Assembly (NCBI RefSeq): GCF_000429965.1
Contig: NZ_AUCW01000023.1
Span: 27,970-91,969 of the forward strand
Length of the DNA: 64,000 nucleotides
Direction: 5' to 3'
Source of the DNA: Desulfogranum mediterraneum DSM 13871
GTDB taxonomy: Bacteria > Desulfobacterota > Desulfobulbia > Desulfobulbales > Desulfobulbaceae
This document shows, one piece after another, positions 37,569 to 47,039 of the stretch. The stretch's first letter is position 1. Every line of letters begins with the position of its first letter. Below the pieces are notes generated by a model. That model ran no database searches. It was not told the origin of the DNA and was given only the letters and a program-made list of their open reading frames with translations. A program made the position numbers and the translations under genes.

Positions 37569-38886
37569 CTCTGTCTCCCTTGCTGCGTTGGTCTATAATG
37601 GTTCGTTTGAGGGTATGAATGGCCGCAAAAGAGTCGACCTGTTGAAATTGGCCCAGGACCAGTTTTCCGCAGCCAAGGCTGTCGCGGATGGCTGGCAGGC
37701 TGATGAGCGCAGCCCTGAGGGGCTCCTTCAGTTGTCGCGCTTCGGCTAGGGCCAGATAATCCAGGTGGAGTCGATCCCGCTGCTCATGATCCAGGCGGAG
37801 GCGGTAGTCCAGCAGGCCCGGTATCCGAAAGAGGAGGTCATCCACCTCCTGGCTGTAGAGCAGGTCCCCGCAAGGCAGCCGGCAGCCGGCCATCCGGCCG
37901 CGTATTGCCCGGAGCCTGGCCGTTATGCCACCGCAGACACAGCGGCTGCGCTCCAGGCAGGCCGTGTCGCCGGTACGGTAACGGATGAGGACCATTGCCT
38001 CCCGGCCCAGGGTGGTGAGGACCACTTCCCCGGGTTGGCCGTCGGCCAGCGCCTTGCCGCTGAGCGGATCCACGATCTCGACCAGCAGATCCGACTCGCG
38101 GAGATGACAGCCTCGGTGGGCCCGACACTCTACTCCTCCGCCCAGGCCTGACTCGGTGGTGCCGTAATGGAGAAAGGTTGTACCGCCGCAGTTGGCCTCA
38201 ATCCGGCGGCGTAGGGCAGGTGCGGCATAATCCGAACAGAGCAGCATGGAGCGCAGTTGGCCCGGCGGCGCCAGGGTGGACACCGCCAGCAACTGCTGGG
38301 GCAGGCCGACCACACAGCGGATCTGCTGCTCCCGGAGCTGGCGGCTCATGGCCGTTCCCGGCAGCGGCGGCCACATCCCGGCAGCCTTGATCCCGCCCTG
38401 CTGCAGCGCTGCAATGAGCAGTTCGCCCACGCTGGCCGGTTGAAGAAAGGGCAACAGGACCAGGACCCGCTCATCGCCTTTGAGCAGGCTGTGCATGCCG
38501 TGGAGGAAGAAGTCCGAGGTGGAGGCCAGGTCTGCTATGGAAAAAAAGAAGCGCTTGGGACTGCCGGTGCTCCCCGAGGTCTGGAGGGTGACCACCCGGG
38601 CCACCCGGCTCTGGGAGACAGAGAGCAGGCGATGCCCCTGCTCCGGGATATCCGCGGCGCTTAGGAAGGGGAGTTCCTGGAGGGCGTCGGCTCCGGTCAG
38701 GCAGGCGGGGTCGTAGCCCCGCAGCCGCTCCCGGTAGAAGGGGCTGTGGGCCATGGCGTGGCCGAGGGTGGAGCGCAGGGCCGCGAGCTGGGCCTGTTCC
38801 AGCTCCCCTCTGTCCATGGCCGCCCCCAGGCCGAGCCGTCGGGCCACCAGCCGGTCCACAGGGCTCTGCTCCAGCTGCTCAGGCAT
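37552..38886 (-). CDS. AMP-dependent CoA ligase (PaaK-like)
   Basis: A 444-residue adenylate-forming enzyme. The ATP phosphate loop is TLQTSGSTGSPKRFFF; the acceptor block YRTGDTACLE and a small CVCGG Cys pair typical of PaaK-like ligases follow, then the C-terminal lid. It is shorter than acetyl-CoA synthetase and close to phenylacetate-CoA ligase in size. ATG 38886 overlaps the radical SAM stop by eight bases. If Mop makes a carboxylic acid from an aldehyde, this enzyme could activate that acid with CoA (inference). The substrate is unknown. Confidence 0.85.
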   Translation of the reverse strand: MPEQLEQSPVDRLVARRLGLGAAMDRGELEQAQLAALRSTLGHAMAHSPFYRERLRGYDPACLTGADALQELPFLSAADIPEQGHRLLSVSQSRVARVVTLQTSGSTGSPKRFFFSIADLASTSDFFLHGMHSLLKGDERVLVLLPFLQPASVGELLIAALQQGGIKAAGMWPPLPGTAMSRQLREQQIRCVVGLPQQLLAVSTLAPPGQLRSMLLCSDYAAPALRRRIEANCGGTTFLHYGTTESGLGGGVECRAHRGCHLRESDLLVEIVDPLSGKALADGQPGEVVLTTLGREAMVLIRYRTGDTACLERSRCVCGGITARLRAIRGRMAGCRLPCGDLLYSQEVDDLLFRIPGLLDYRLRLDHEQRDRLHLDYLALAEARQLKEPLRAALISLPAIRDSLGCGKLVLGQFQQVDSFAAIHTLKRTIIDQRSKGDRDAICS

Positions 38887-40252
38887 CGTGCCCTGACCGG
38901 TGCTGTGGTTGATCTGGTTGAGGGGGAGGTCGGTGGAGGCCGCGGCCGTCTCGGGCGGTGAGGTTGAAGCTGCAGAAGGGCACCAGGCCGCCGTCGGCTT
39001 GGGCCACATGGATGCAGCAACCCTGGAGCCGCTCCAGGTTCATGGACCAGCAATCCTGGAAGGCCATCCCGGAGAGGGAGAAGGTATGGGTGCGCGCCCG
39101 CTGAAGAAAGTGTTCCAGCCCGTCTGCCGGCCGGCTGCACTCCTCTGCGGCCTCTTTGCCGACGCCTGACCACTGCCGTGCCGTTACCCCGATGGAGGTC
39201 AGGGCCCCCTCTTCTGCGGGCACAGGGCTGCAGTCACAGGCGTCGCTGCCCAGGCGGGTCAGCCGACCGTCCTCCTGGCTGATGTACCTGGCGGAAAAGG
39301 AGCAGAGGGCATGCTCGCAGCCGGGCGGGCGAAAATCGCTGAGCTGGAGCCTCCCCTGGCTCTGCCTGGCCAGGCCGCTCATCACCTCGGGCAGGGTGAC
39401 ATGGTCGGGCACGAACTCGGCCGGGAACCTGCCAAAGTAACTCATGGGCTGAAAGTGGACCCCGCGGACATGGGGTTGGCGCTCCAGGCCGAAGCGAACG
39501 ATCTCCCAGAGCTGGCTCGTGTTGACCCCGCGCACCAGCGTTGGTACCAGGACTATGCCCAGACCGGCTGCTCCAAGATGCTCAATGGCCCGGCACTTGG
39601 CGGCAAAGATGGGCCGACCGCGCATGGTCCGGAAGACCCCGTCGTCCACCCCGTCAAACTGGAGGAAGACCGAAGAGAGTCCGGCTTCCCGGAGACGGAG
39701 GGCCAGGCCGGGATCTTCGGCCAGGCAGAGGCCGTTGCTGTTCAACTGGATGAAGCTGAAGCCCGCCTTCCTGGCCAGGCCGACAATCTCGGTCAGGTCC
39801 TCGCGCATGGTCGGCTCCCCCCCGGAGAGCTGGAGGTTGCAGCCGCCGGTCTGCTCCATGATGCGTGCAAACATCCTCTCCAGGGTCTGCAGCTCCGGAT
39901 CCGCCTCGCTGCCGCCGCTGTCTGCAAAGCAGACCGGGCAGCGCAGGTTGCAGCGGGAGGTGATCTCCACCAGGGCGGTACAGGTTCGCTGGCTGTGGTT
40001 CGCGCAGAGTCCGCAGTCATAGGGACAGCCCCGGCCGGTGCTGCGCCGTTCACCGCCGTAATAGGGGATCTTGGGGCGGTACCAGGAGGCGAAGTCGGGT
40101 TGCCCTCTCCAGACCGTGGTGGAGAAGCTGCCATGCTCGGGGCAGTTCTTTTCCAGGTCGACGCGCTCGTCCCGGCGGACCAGGGAGCCCTCTATCCGTT
40201 CCAGGCAGACCGGGCAGACACTCTCCACCCTGCGCAGGATTTCAGCGTGCAT
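38879..40252 (-). CDS. trsS: Radical SAM protein of the TrsS type
   Basis: A 457-residue radical SAM enzyme. The SAM cluster motif CNLRCPVC (residues 101-108) follows VEITSR; Cys-rich blocks precede it (CPVC at 13-16, CPYDCGLC at 76-83) and follow it (CEHALC, DACDC, GCC), suggesting additional clusters. In some relatives a Cys is replaced by selenocysteine; here I find no in-frame TGA, so this copy is a Cys form. ATG 40252 lies inside the preceding gene's end (11-base overlap); a TTG at 40270 is an alternative start. The substrate is unknown. Confidence 0.82.
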   Translation of the reverse strand: MHAEILRRVESVCPVCLERIEGSLVRRDERVDLEKNCPEHGSFSTTVWRGQPDFASWYRPKIPYYGGERRSTGRGCPYDCGLCANHSQRTCTALVEITSRCNLRCPVCFADSGGSEADPELQTLERMFARIMEQTGGCNLQLSGGEPTMREDLTEIVGLARKAGFSFIQLNSNGLCLAEDPGLALRLREAGLSSVFLQFDGVDDGVFRTMRGRPIFAAKCRAIEHLGAAGLGIVLVPTLVRGVNTSQLWEIVRFGLERQPHVRGVHFQPMSYFGRFPAEFVPDHVTLPEVMSGLARQSQGRLQLSDFRPPGCEHALCSFSARYISQEDGRLTRLGSDACDCSPVPAEEGALTSIGVTARQWSGVGKEAAEECSRPADGLEHFLQRARTHTFSLSGMAFQDCWSMNLERLQGCCIHVAQADGGLVPFCSFNLTARDGRGLHRPPPQPDQPQHRSGHDA

Positions 40253-40688
40253 CGGGGTTTCCCGGCTCAAAGCCGTGCTCCACCAGGATGGTCATAGCCT
40301 GGCCATAGCATGCGGAGATCAGGCTGCCGCAGAGCGCACTGTCGGCAATGCCGTGGCTGACGATATCGCTGCAGGAGGTCCCGAGCCGGCGCTCGCCGCA
40401 ATAGGAGGCAAACCAGTCGGCCAACTCGTCCAGCATCAGGGGGAGGCGTTTATCCTCCTCCTGCTCTGCTCCACCCTTACCCCCATAGTAGCCCAGCAGG
40501 CAGGCTGCACCGGTCAGGGCCCCGCAGCTGCCGCTGGTGGCCGGGAAGCCGTGGCAGAGTGCAGCGAGTGCTCTGATCAGACCCGCATTTTCACGGCCCT
40601 CCATCTCCAGGGCGAGCTGCAGCACCATCTGGCTACAGCAGTAGCCCTGGCCTGCCAGCCGCAAGATCTCCAGATCATATTCTCTCAT
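40242..40688 (-). CDS. C-GCAxxG-C-C family redox protein
   Basis: A 148-residue cytoplasmic protein with the spaced-Cys pattern of the C_GCAxxG_C_C family: GYCCSQM near residue 17, SCGALTGAACLLGYY near 54 and further Cys in YCGER, TSCSD and SACYG. Members are thought to bind a metal or cluster and take part in redox chemistry. It is part of the trs-type cluster and overlaps the radical SAM gene. No selenocysteine codon is seen. Confidence 0.85.
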   Translation of the reverse strand: MREYDLEILRLAGQGYCCSQMVLQLALEMEGRENAGLIRALAALCHGFPATSGSCGALTGAACLLGYYGGKGGAEQEEDKRLPLMLDELADWFASYCGERRLGTSCSDIVSHGIADSALCGSLISACYGQAMTILVEHGFEPGNPDAR

Positions 40689-40768
40689 TTATACTCTCCC
40701 GCTTAGTCGCGTTTCTTCACAGGGCTGCGCTTTTACACTCTTTTTTCTCTCTGCGCCAGAGCCTTTTT

Positions 40769-41497
40769 TTACGGTTTCGGACAAGCCGGTACAGGTGGCT
40801 TGACTGCAATCAGCAGAAAAAGCCCGGGACGGCTGGTGGCGGAGGCCGTGCAGGCTGCCCGTGCCTGCTCAGAGTTGCCCATGACCGCCTGCCAGAAGGC
40901 CTGCAGCGAGCCATGGGCAAAGACAAACTCGGCAGCGGTCCGGGTGAGCAGCGGGCTGTGATCCTCCAGGAGCAGGATCTCAAATCCTGCAGCCCACACC
41001 ATGGACTGCACGCTCTCCAGGTCCGTTGCCTGGAAGAAACAGGAGTGGCTCGGCCAGCCGTTTTTCTCCGGGCCCTTGCCCGGACTGCGCAGGTAGATAT
41101 CGCTGAGTCCCAGGGCGCCTCCGGGGCGTAGCACCCTGGCACATTCTGCCAGGGTCTCTTCTTTGGCTGTGAGGTTCCAGCTGCACTCGGCCAGGACCAT
41201 ATCCACGCTCTCGTTCAACAGCGGCATCCTCGCCAGATCGGCCCGGGCAAGCTCGGCCCCGTGGGCTCGGGCCTCGCCCAGCAGGCCCGGGTCAAGATCG
41301 AGCCCCACCGCCCTGGTGACTCCCTGCTCTTGCAGCATCCCCAGGGTGGCGCCCGGACCGCAACCGGCGTCCACCACCAGGTCTTCAGGGCCGGGGGCGA
41401 GCAGTTCCAGCAGGCGCCGGCTGAGGGCCTCGCCACCCGGGCGCAGGCAGGGGCCCAGGGCCTCTCGTACCGGGGTGCTCAGGTAGAGCGGTTTCAT
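40769..41497 (-). CDS. trsM: SAM-dependent methyltransferase (TrsM-type)
   Basis: A 242-residue class I methyltransferase. The SAM-binding motif I is DLVVDAGCGPGATLGML (about residues 38-54), with GLDLDPGLL and a later LRPGGALGLSD block. Its ATG overlaps the stop of the small CxxC gene by four bases; an 80-base gap follows before the C-GCAxxG gene. Similar methyltransferases accompany TrsS-type radical SAM proteins. The acceptor is unknown. Confidence 0.85.
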   Translation of the reverse strand: MKPLYLSTPVREALGPCLRPGGEALSRRLLELLAPGPEDLVVDAGCGPGATLGMLQEQGVTRAVGLDLDPGLLGEARAHGAELARADLARMPLLNESVDMVLAECSWNLTAKEETLAECARVLRPGGALGLSDIYLRSPGKGPEKNGWPSHSCFFQATDLESVQSMVWAAGFEILLLEDHSPLLTRTAAEFVFAHGSLQAFWQAVMGNSEQARAACTASATSRPGLFLLIAVKPPVPACPKP

Positions 41498-41703
41498 TTG
41501 TCCTCAAGCAGCTGTTCTATTTCCAGCATCCGGCCCGTGGCCAGTTCCTCGGAGATCAGCACGGCCGAGCAGCTCGGGCAGACGGGCAGCTCCACCCTGA
41601 AGACGTTGCCCAGGTAGTGGAGTTCCACCATCCCCGGCTGGAGGGTCGCTCCACAGCTCTGGCAGCGCCAGTTCATGTCTGCGGGGAGAAAACTCAGGTT
41701 CAT
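41494..41703 (-). CDS. Small zinc-ribbon-like CxxC protein (DVU_1557-type)
   Basis: A 69-residue protein with two CxxC pairs (CQSC and CPSC) about 30 residues apart, the spacing of a zinc ribbon or rubredoxin-like knuckle. AAGGAGG lies just before ATG 41703. It is coupled on both sides by ATGA overlaps, between the large Fe-S/FAD protein and the methyltransferase. To my recollection it matches the small redox proteins named after Desulfovibrio vulgaris DVU_1557. Its function is unknown. Confidence 0.8.
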   Translation of the reverse strand: MNLSFLPADMNWRCQSCGATLQPGMVELHYLGNVFRVELPVCPSCSAVLISEELATGRMLEIEQLLEDK

Positions 41704-44018
41704 GGCCGACCTCCTTGAATCACCATGCGATGACTCCAACAGCGCTCAATCCGGTAGACTCCTGCCTCCTGTTGATACTCGACCCAGAAGGTGACCTGGC
41801 CCAGGCGGGCTGAGGCGATCCTGGCGCCTGACTCGGGATGGATAAAACAGGAGCCCCGGGTCTTGGCTGGGTCGGTCGGATCGATCGATTCCTTTAACCT
41901 TTTCTGGTCGGCCAGATAGAGGAGCTGGCGGAGGTCGTCCTCCAGGATCCTGCGCTCTTCCATCATCACGGCCACGGGCTCGGATATGTTCAGTTTGAGT
42001 GCTTCCCAGGGGGCTGGCGCAGGACCCTCCTGGGGTGCATACCTGGCCAGCAGCTCGGCCTTGAGCTGCCGCCGCTGGCTGCGTCGGGCGGAGATGGTAA
42101 CCGGGGCTGTCGCGGCGGGCAGGGCCTGCTCCGGCAGGAGCAGGTCCAGCAGGTAGGATACCGGCCTTCCGGCCCTGGCCAGCTGATCACGGCACATGGC
42201 GCAGTAGGTGAGGATCTCCGCCTCGGTCTGGGCGACCCTGGCTGCGGCAACCTGGCGGGCCAGCTTGGGGTTGGCGCTCTCCATCAGCCCTCCGAAACCG
42301 CAGCACTCGGTCTGCTCACCGGACATGGCCAGGGGGGCCAGGGCTTGGTCGAGCCGGGCCAGGATCGTGCGGACCGCGGCCTGGGTCTGCGGGTCATCCC
42401 GGGAGGTGCAGGGGTCGGAGAGGGCCAGCGCTGGTCTGGGAGTCCCTGTTGCCGCCTGCGGATGTGCGGCGAGCACGACCCAGGCGGATTCCACCGGAAC
42501 GGTCGGCAGGTGTTGCCGGAAGATCTGGAGACAGCTCGAGCAGGCCGTGATCAGCCGTGGTCGTCCCATCTCGCTCCAGCCTGTCTCCAGTTGTTCCAGA
42601 ATCGCGGCAAACTCGGTTGTGCTGCCTGCCCAATGGGCAGGAGCCGCGCAACAATCCAGCCAGATTCCGGTCTCCGGCTCCAGCTCACGCAGCCGCTCAT
42701 AGAGGGCCAGAGTCTGCTCCGGTCGCGTCCCGGCCAGCTGGCAGCCGGGGAAAAAGAGGGCCCTGCTGTTGGTCGTGCCTGGAGCGTGGCGCCTCAGGGC
42801 CCCCTCGCTGCGGGCAGAGCGCATCTCCTCCAGTGCAAACCAGTGGGCCGAAGGCGGCATCCGCTCTTCCCGGACCATGGTCTGTCGTGCCTCCAGGCAG
42901 AGGTCGGCCATGGAGAAATCGTTGGGACAGAGGGTCTCACACTGGCGGCAGAGCGAGCAGGAGTTGATCAGGGTGTTGGCCTGGTGATTGCCCCTGACAA
43001 TGGCCGAGTTGTTATAGATCCTGCGGGCATAGACCTTGGGGTAGGCGCCAAATGCTTGGAGGTACTGGCAGTGTCGGACGCACTCCAGGCACTGGCAGTC
43101 CAGGCAGCGGCTCGCCTCCTGGAGCGCCTCCCCTCGACTGTAGCCCCTGGGATCGGCCGGAAGAATACGTTGGCGCGGTGTTACCTGGTCGGTGCGGGTG
43201 AACAGCTCGGTCCGGCCGTGTCGCAGTGCTACCCGGCTGGCGGTAAGGGAGGCGCCCTGGAGAAAACGATCCAGGGATATTGCCGCCTCACGGCCCTGGG
43301 ATATATCGCTGATAAAGCGAAAACGATCATCCTCGTCACTGGTTCCGCCGCTGAACCAGCCCGTTTGGGGCAGAGCAAAGGTGAGATGGTCCGGTTGCCT
43401 CAGCAGGCTGGTGATGGCCCCGGGCAGGGCGTCGTCCTGGCCGAGGTAGCAGCCCTCGGCCTCCTGATACAGCTGCGGGCTCAGCTGGCTCATGGGGAGA
43501 AAACTGACCCCCAGATCCTGGAGGCGGGCCAGTTCCTCCTCAAGCACCGCCGCGGGCAGGACCTGCTCAGGCAGGCGGTTGAGCCAGCCGCCCGGATGCT
43601 CGCCACTGTGGAAGAGGGTGACGGGATACCCCTTTTTCCCCAGGTCAAAGGCCAGGGAGAGGCTGCTGGGCCCGCCGCCCACTACCACCACCTTCTTGGG
43701 GCGGGGCGGCAGGCGCAGGATCTTGCCTTGGGAGGGGGCAGCGGCAACACAGGCCCGTTCCAGTTCGCCCAGGGCAACGGCGCCGCCCAGGGCTTGCCGG
43801 AGGCAGTACTGTTCACAGGGCGCTTCACAGAGCCGGGCGACGATGCCTGTAAGGGGCATGCTCTTTTCCAGGATAGCCCGGGCCGCCGCCATCTCGCCCT
43901 CGGCCACGGTCCGGGCAAAGGCCCGGCCATCCACTCCCAGGGGGCAGCCGGCGCGACAGCCCGGCGGCTCTTCCTGGATGCAGCGGGCCTCCCAGGCCCG
44001 CAACTCCTGTTGATCCAT
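41700..44018 (-). CDS. Multi-cofactor Fe-S/FAD oxidoreductase with CCG (HdrB-like) domains
   Basis: A 772-residue fusion. Residues 1-100 have a GltD-type N-terminal Cys region (CRAGC, CEAPCEQYC); about 108-280 an FAD-fold with VVVVGGGPSSLSLAFDLG; then ferredoxin-like Cys motifs CLDCQCLECVRHC and CSLCRQCETLCP; then two CCG-type blocks as in HdrB/GlpC (FFPGCQLAG, CCAAPAHWAG, CCGFGGLME, CAMC). This is a soluble electron-transfer hub of heterodisulfide-reductase style, plausibly taking electrons from Mop. ATG 44018 has AAGGAG at five bases; GTG 44024 is less likely. Confidence 0.85.
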   Translation of the reverse strand: MDQQELRAWEARCIQEEPPGCRAGCPLGVDGRAFARTVAEGEMAAARAILEKSMPLTGIVARLCEAPCEQYCLRQALGGAVALGELERACVAAAPSQGKILRLPPRPKKVVVVGGGPSSLSLAFDLGKKGYPVTLFHSGEHPGGWLNRLPEQVLPAAVLEEELARLQDLGVSFLPMSQLSPQLYQEAEGCYLGQDDALPGAITSLLRQPDHLTFALPQTGWFSGGTSDEDDRFRFISDISQGREAAISLDRFLQGASLTASRVALRHGRTELFTRTDQVTPRQRILPADPRGYSRGEALQEASRCLDCQCLECVRHCQYLQAFGAYPKVYARRIYNNSAIVRGNHQANTLINSCSLCRQCETLCPNDFSMADLCLEARQTMVREERMPPSAHWFALEEMRSARSEGALRRHAPGTTNSRALFFPGCQLAGTRPEQTLALYERLRELEPETGIWLDCCAAPAHWAGSTTEFAAILEQLETGWSEMGRPRLITACSSCLQIFRQHLPTVPVESAWVVLAAHPQAATGTPRPALALSDPCTSRDDPQTQAAVRTILARLDQALAPLAMSGEQTECCGFGGLMESANPKLARQVAAARVAQTEAEILTYCAMCRDQLARAGRPVSYLLDLLLPEQALPAATAPVTISARRSQRRQLKAELLARYAPQEGPAPAPWEALKLNISEPVAVMMEERRILEDDLRQLLYLADQKRLKESIDPTDPAKTRGSCFIHPESGARIASARLGQVTFWVEYQQEAGVYRIERCWSHRMVIQGGRP

Positions 44019-44048
44019 GGCCACTCCTTACTCTCAAGGTATCCTTAA

Positions 44049-44220
44049 AGCTATCTTGAACAGCTATTTTTTCTTTTTATTTTAAACGGGTAGTCGTGTT
44101 GGTCCCGGGGCGAGCCGAAGGCCTTGCTCCTGTCCCCTGGCTGCGCTGTGAGCTGATCCCTGCCCCAAGGGCTAGCCATACCGCAGCTTGAGCGAAAAAG
44201 CGAATTGTTCAAGGTATCCT
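44049..44220 (+). repeat. Divergent MITE-like repeat, copy D (about 172 bp)
   Basis: It starts AGCTATCTTGAACAGCTATT and ends GTTCAAGGTATCCT, recognisably the same inverted ends as copies A-C, but the middle is longer and GC-rich. Another CTCAAGGTATCCTT end lies immediately left (44032-44046), as if two elements abut. It sits inside the mop operon between mop and the Fe-S/FAD gene. Confidence 0.6.
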
Positions 44221-44271
44221 AAATTCATTTTTCCCTCCGGATGCAGAGCGCATCCGGAGGGGGGAGAGCTC

Positions 44272-46989
44272 TTACTTCTCTGCCAGTCCTGCCAGGACCT
44301 TTTCAGGTCGGGCCGGCAGGTGGGTTACCCGCACGCCGCAGGCGTTGTAGATAGCGTTGATGATGGCAGCATGGGGCACGGTCAGGGGCAGTTCACCTGC
44401 ACCAGAGGCGCCGAAGGGTCCTTCCGGCCGCTCAGACTCCACATAGATCAGTTCCATGTTGTCGGGAATCTGTTTGATATAGGGGAAACCGGCGCCAACC
44501 ATGGAGGAGTGCTTCTTGATATCCTCGAAGTCCTCTGTCAGGGCCAGGCCTATACCCTGGGCAATGCCGCCGTACATCTGGCCGTCCACCAGCAGCTTGT
44601 TGGCGATCTTACCCAGATCCGCCACCAGGGTCATCTTCTCCACCGTGGTCTTGCCGGTCTTGAGCTCCACGGCCACCTCGGCCATGAACAAGCCGTACAT
44701 GTAACAGGCAAAGGGGTTGCCCTGGCCATTCTCGTCACAGTCCGTGGCCGGAGCGGTCCACTTGCCGCGGTACTTGGTGGGGATCTCCTCGGCGATCATC
44801 TCCGCATAACTGCGGAAAGCGCCGTCTTTGGCCATGCCGTCGAGCAGCATCTCACAGGCCACCTTGATCCCGCGGCCGACCACGACCTGGGAGCGACTGC
44901 CGCCGGCCGGGCCGCCGTTGGGGCAGACGCTGGTATCGTTGAGCACCAGTCTGATCTGCTCCGGAGCCAGGCCCAGGGGGCGCAGCGCCTCATGGGCAAC
45001 CGCCAGGGTTCCCATGTCCGCGCCCTGGCCATGCTCATGCCAGGTGGTGAAGATGGAGACCGTGCCGTCTGCGTTCAGTTCGGCATCGACCTCAGCGCTG
45101 TCAGGGCCGTCCAGGCCGCTGCCGTAGACTCCCAGGGCGATGCCTACCCCGCGCTTGATCTCTGCGGTGGAATCGGCCGCTACCCTGGTCTTGGCAGCCT
45201 CGTACTTGGGACGGAGGGTGTCGATCAGCTCGGGCAGGCTCCAGACCTCAGGGGACTGGCCGGTGGGGGTGGTGGCCCCTTGGCGGTAGACGTTCTTGTA
45301 ACGGAGTTCAAGTGGATCCATGCCGATCTTTTCGGCAAGCTTATCCATCAGGACTTCGGAGGCAAACTCGGATTGGGGCGAACCATAGCCACGGAAGGCA
45401 GAGCCCCAGGCATGGTTGGTACATACTGTCCGGCCCATGCCGCGGATATTGGCGATATCGTAGCCTGCACCTATAAACTGGGCACCACGCAGGGTCAGCA
45501 GGTCACCGAACTCCGAGTAGGGGCCATGGTCAACGGACCAGTCGGTCTCCAGTGCCAGCAGACGGCCGTTTTCATCGGCAGCAAAGCGGGCATTGATGAA
45601 GAAGGGGGAGCGCTTACCGGTATAGGTCTGCTGCTGGAAGTAGTCATATCCCAGATAGACCGGCCTGCCCGTGGCCAGGGCCGCTGCACCGACCAGGGCC
45701 TCCATGGTCGGGCTGAACTTGTAGCCAAAGGTTCCGCCCGCAGGGTTCTGGATCATGATCATCTCTTCGGGCTCAACCCCCAGACCCGGGGCAATCATGT
45801 AGAGGTGGAGGTGGAGGCCGATGGACTTGGAGTGGATGACCAGTTTGTTCTCGTCGTTGATGTAGGCAAAACCCACATCCGGTTCGATGGGCATGTGGGG
45901 CTGACGACCCACATAGAAGTCATCTTCCACCACATGGTCGGCGGTCTCGAAGATCGGTGTGGTCTCCTCACCCTTGGCAACCCGCTGCTCAAAGTAGACG
46001 TTGGGGGTTTCCGGGTGAATCTGGATGGCGTCCTCTGCCATGGCTGCAGGAGCGCTCATGTAGGCGGGCAACTCCTCCAACTCCACCTTCACCTTGGCCG
46101 CAGCTGCCTTGGCCTGTTTCTCGGTGGCGGCACAGACGATGGCGATGGCGTCGCCATACTGGAAGACCTTGTCGTCACAGAGGATGGGGCGATCCCAGCC
46201 GTCCCCCTTGTTGGTGGGGAAGGTGATCAGGCCGGTGATCCGGTTCTTGCCCTTGATATCCGCGTGGGTGATGATCTTGACCACCCCGGGCATCAGTCCT
46301 GCCTCGCTGGTGTCGATGGATTTGATCCTGGCATGGGAGACCTCGGCCTGGACCAGGGCCAGCCGCAGGGTATCTTCGGGCAGCTTCAGCCCCAGGTCGG
46401 CGCCGTAATCGCAGGTACCGGTGACCTTGGCAACGGCCGAGGGGCGTGGAAACTTGGTGCCCCAGATCCGGCCGTCTTCAGGAATCTTGAAGGCCAGTTC
46501 GTCGATGCTCATCTCGCCGCGCAGCACCTTGGCCGCATCCATGGTGGCATCCACCAGCTGCTGGTAGCCGGTGCAGCGACAGGCGTTGCGGTGTTTCTGG
46601 AACCAGTCGCGTACATCCTCTCTGCTGGGATTGGGATTGCTGTCCAACAGTCCCTTGGTGGAGACGATGAAACCTGGAGTACAGAAGCCGCACTGGGCGC
46701 CACCGTGGGCGATCCAGCTCATCTGGATCGGATGGAGGTTGTCCGGGGTGCCGATGCCTTCGATGGTGGTGATCCTGGCGCCGTCCTTCAGCCGTCGCAT
46801 CTTCATGGCACAGGAACGGACGACCTTGCCGTCCACCAGGACGCTGCAGGCCCCGCACTGCCCTTCGTTACAGCCGACCTTGGTGCCGGTAAGCACCAGG
46901 TTGCTGCGCAGCACCTGGGCCAGGGTCTCGTCGGCCTCGGTCACCAGGTTTTGGACGATGCCGTTGATGATGAGTTCCTTTTTGATCAT
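44272..46989 (-). CDS. mop: Molybdenum aldehyde oxidoreductase (Mop type, xanthine oxidase family)
   Basis: A 905-residue enzyme, nearly the same length as D. gigas aldehyde oxidoreductase (907). The N-terminal plant-type [2Fe-2S] domain has CNEGQCGACSVLVDG; the second [2Fe-2S] domain has CGFCTPGF and CRCTGY; the molybdenum domain follows without an FAD domain, and the catalytic Glu is in GASGAGELPL near the C-terminus. Reaction: aldehyde plus water to carboxylic acid, two electrons passed through the clusters. GGAGG lies six bases before ATG 46989. It is the second gene of the operon; repeat copy D separates it from the next gene. Confidence 0.95.
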   Translation of the reverse strand: MIKKELIINGIVQNLVTEADETLAQVLRSNLVLTGTKVGCNEGQCGACSVLVDGKVVRSCAMKMRRLKDGARITTIEGIGTPDNLHPIQMSWIAHGGAQCGFCTPGFIVSTKGLLDSNPNPSREDVRDWFQKHRNACRCTGYQQLVDATMDAAKVLRGEMSIDELAFKIPEDGRIWGTKFPRPSAVAKVTGTCDYGADLGLKLPEDTLRLALVQAEVSHARIKSIDTSEAGLMPGVVKIITHADIKGKNRITGLITFPTNKGDGWDRPILCDDKVFQYGDAIAIVCAATEKQAKAAAAKVKVELEELPAYMSAPAAMAEDAIQIHPETPNVYFEQRVAKGEETTPIFETADHVVEDDFYVGRQPHMPIEPDVGFAYINDENKLVIHSKSIGLHLHLYMIAPGLGVEPEEMIMIQNPAGGTFGYKFSPTMEALVGAAALATGRPVYLGYDYFQQQTYTGKRSPFFINARFAADENGRLLALETDWSVDHGPYSEFGDLLTLRGAQFIGAGYDIANIRGMGRTVCTNHAWGSAFRGYGSPQSEFASEVLMDKLAEKIGMDPLELRYKNVYRQGATTPTGQSPEVWSLPELIDTLRPKYEAAKTRVAADSTAEIKRGVGIALGVYGSGLDGPDSAEVDAELNADGTVSIFTTWHEHGQGADMGTLAVAHEALRPLGLAPEQIRLVLNDTSVCPNGGPAGGSRSQVVVGRGIKVACEMLLDGMAKDGAFRSYAEMIAEEIPTKYRGKWTAPATDCDENGQGNPFACYMYGLFMAEVAVELKTGKTTVEKMTLVADLGKIANKLLVDGQMYGGIAQGIGLALTEDFEDIKKHSSMVGAGFPYIKQIPDNMELIYVESERPEGPFGASGAGELPLTVPHAAIINAIYNACGVRVTHLPARPEKVLAGLAEK

Positions 46990-47039
46990 TCTTGTTCCTC
47001 CATATGGGTCATTTTTGGTTCTCAATGGGGTGTGTCTCT

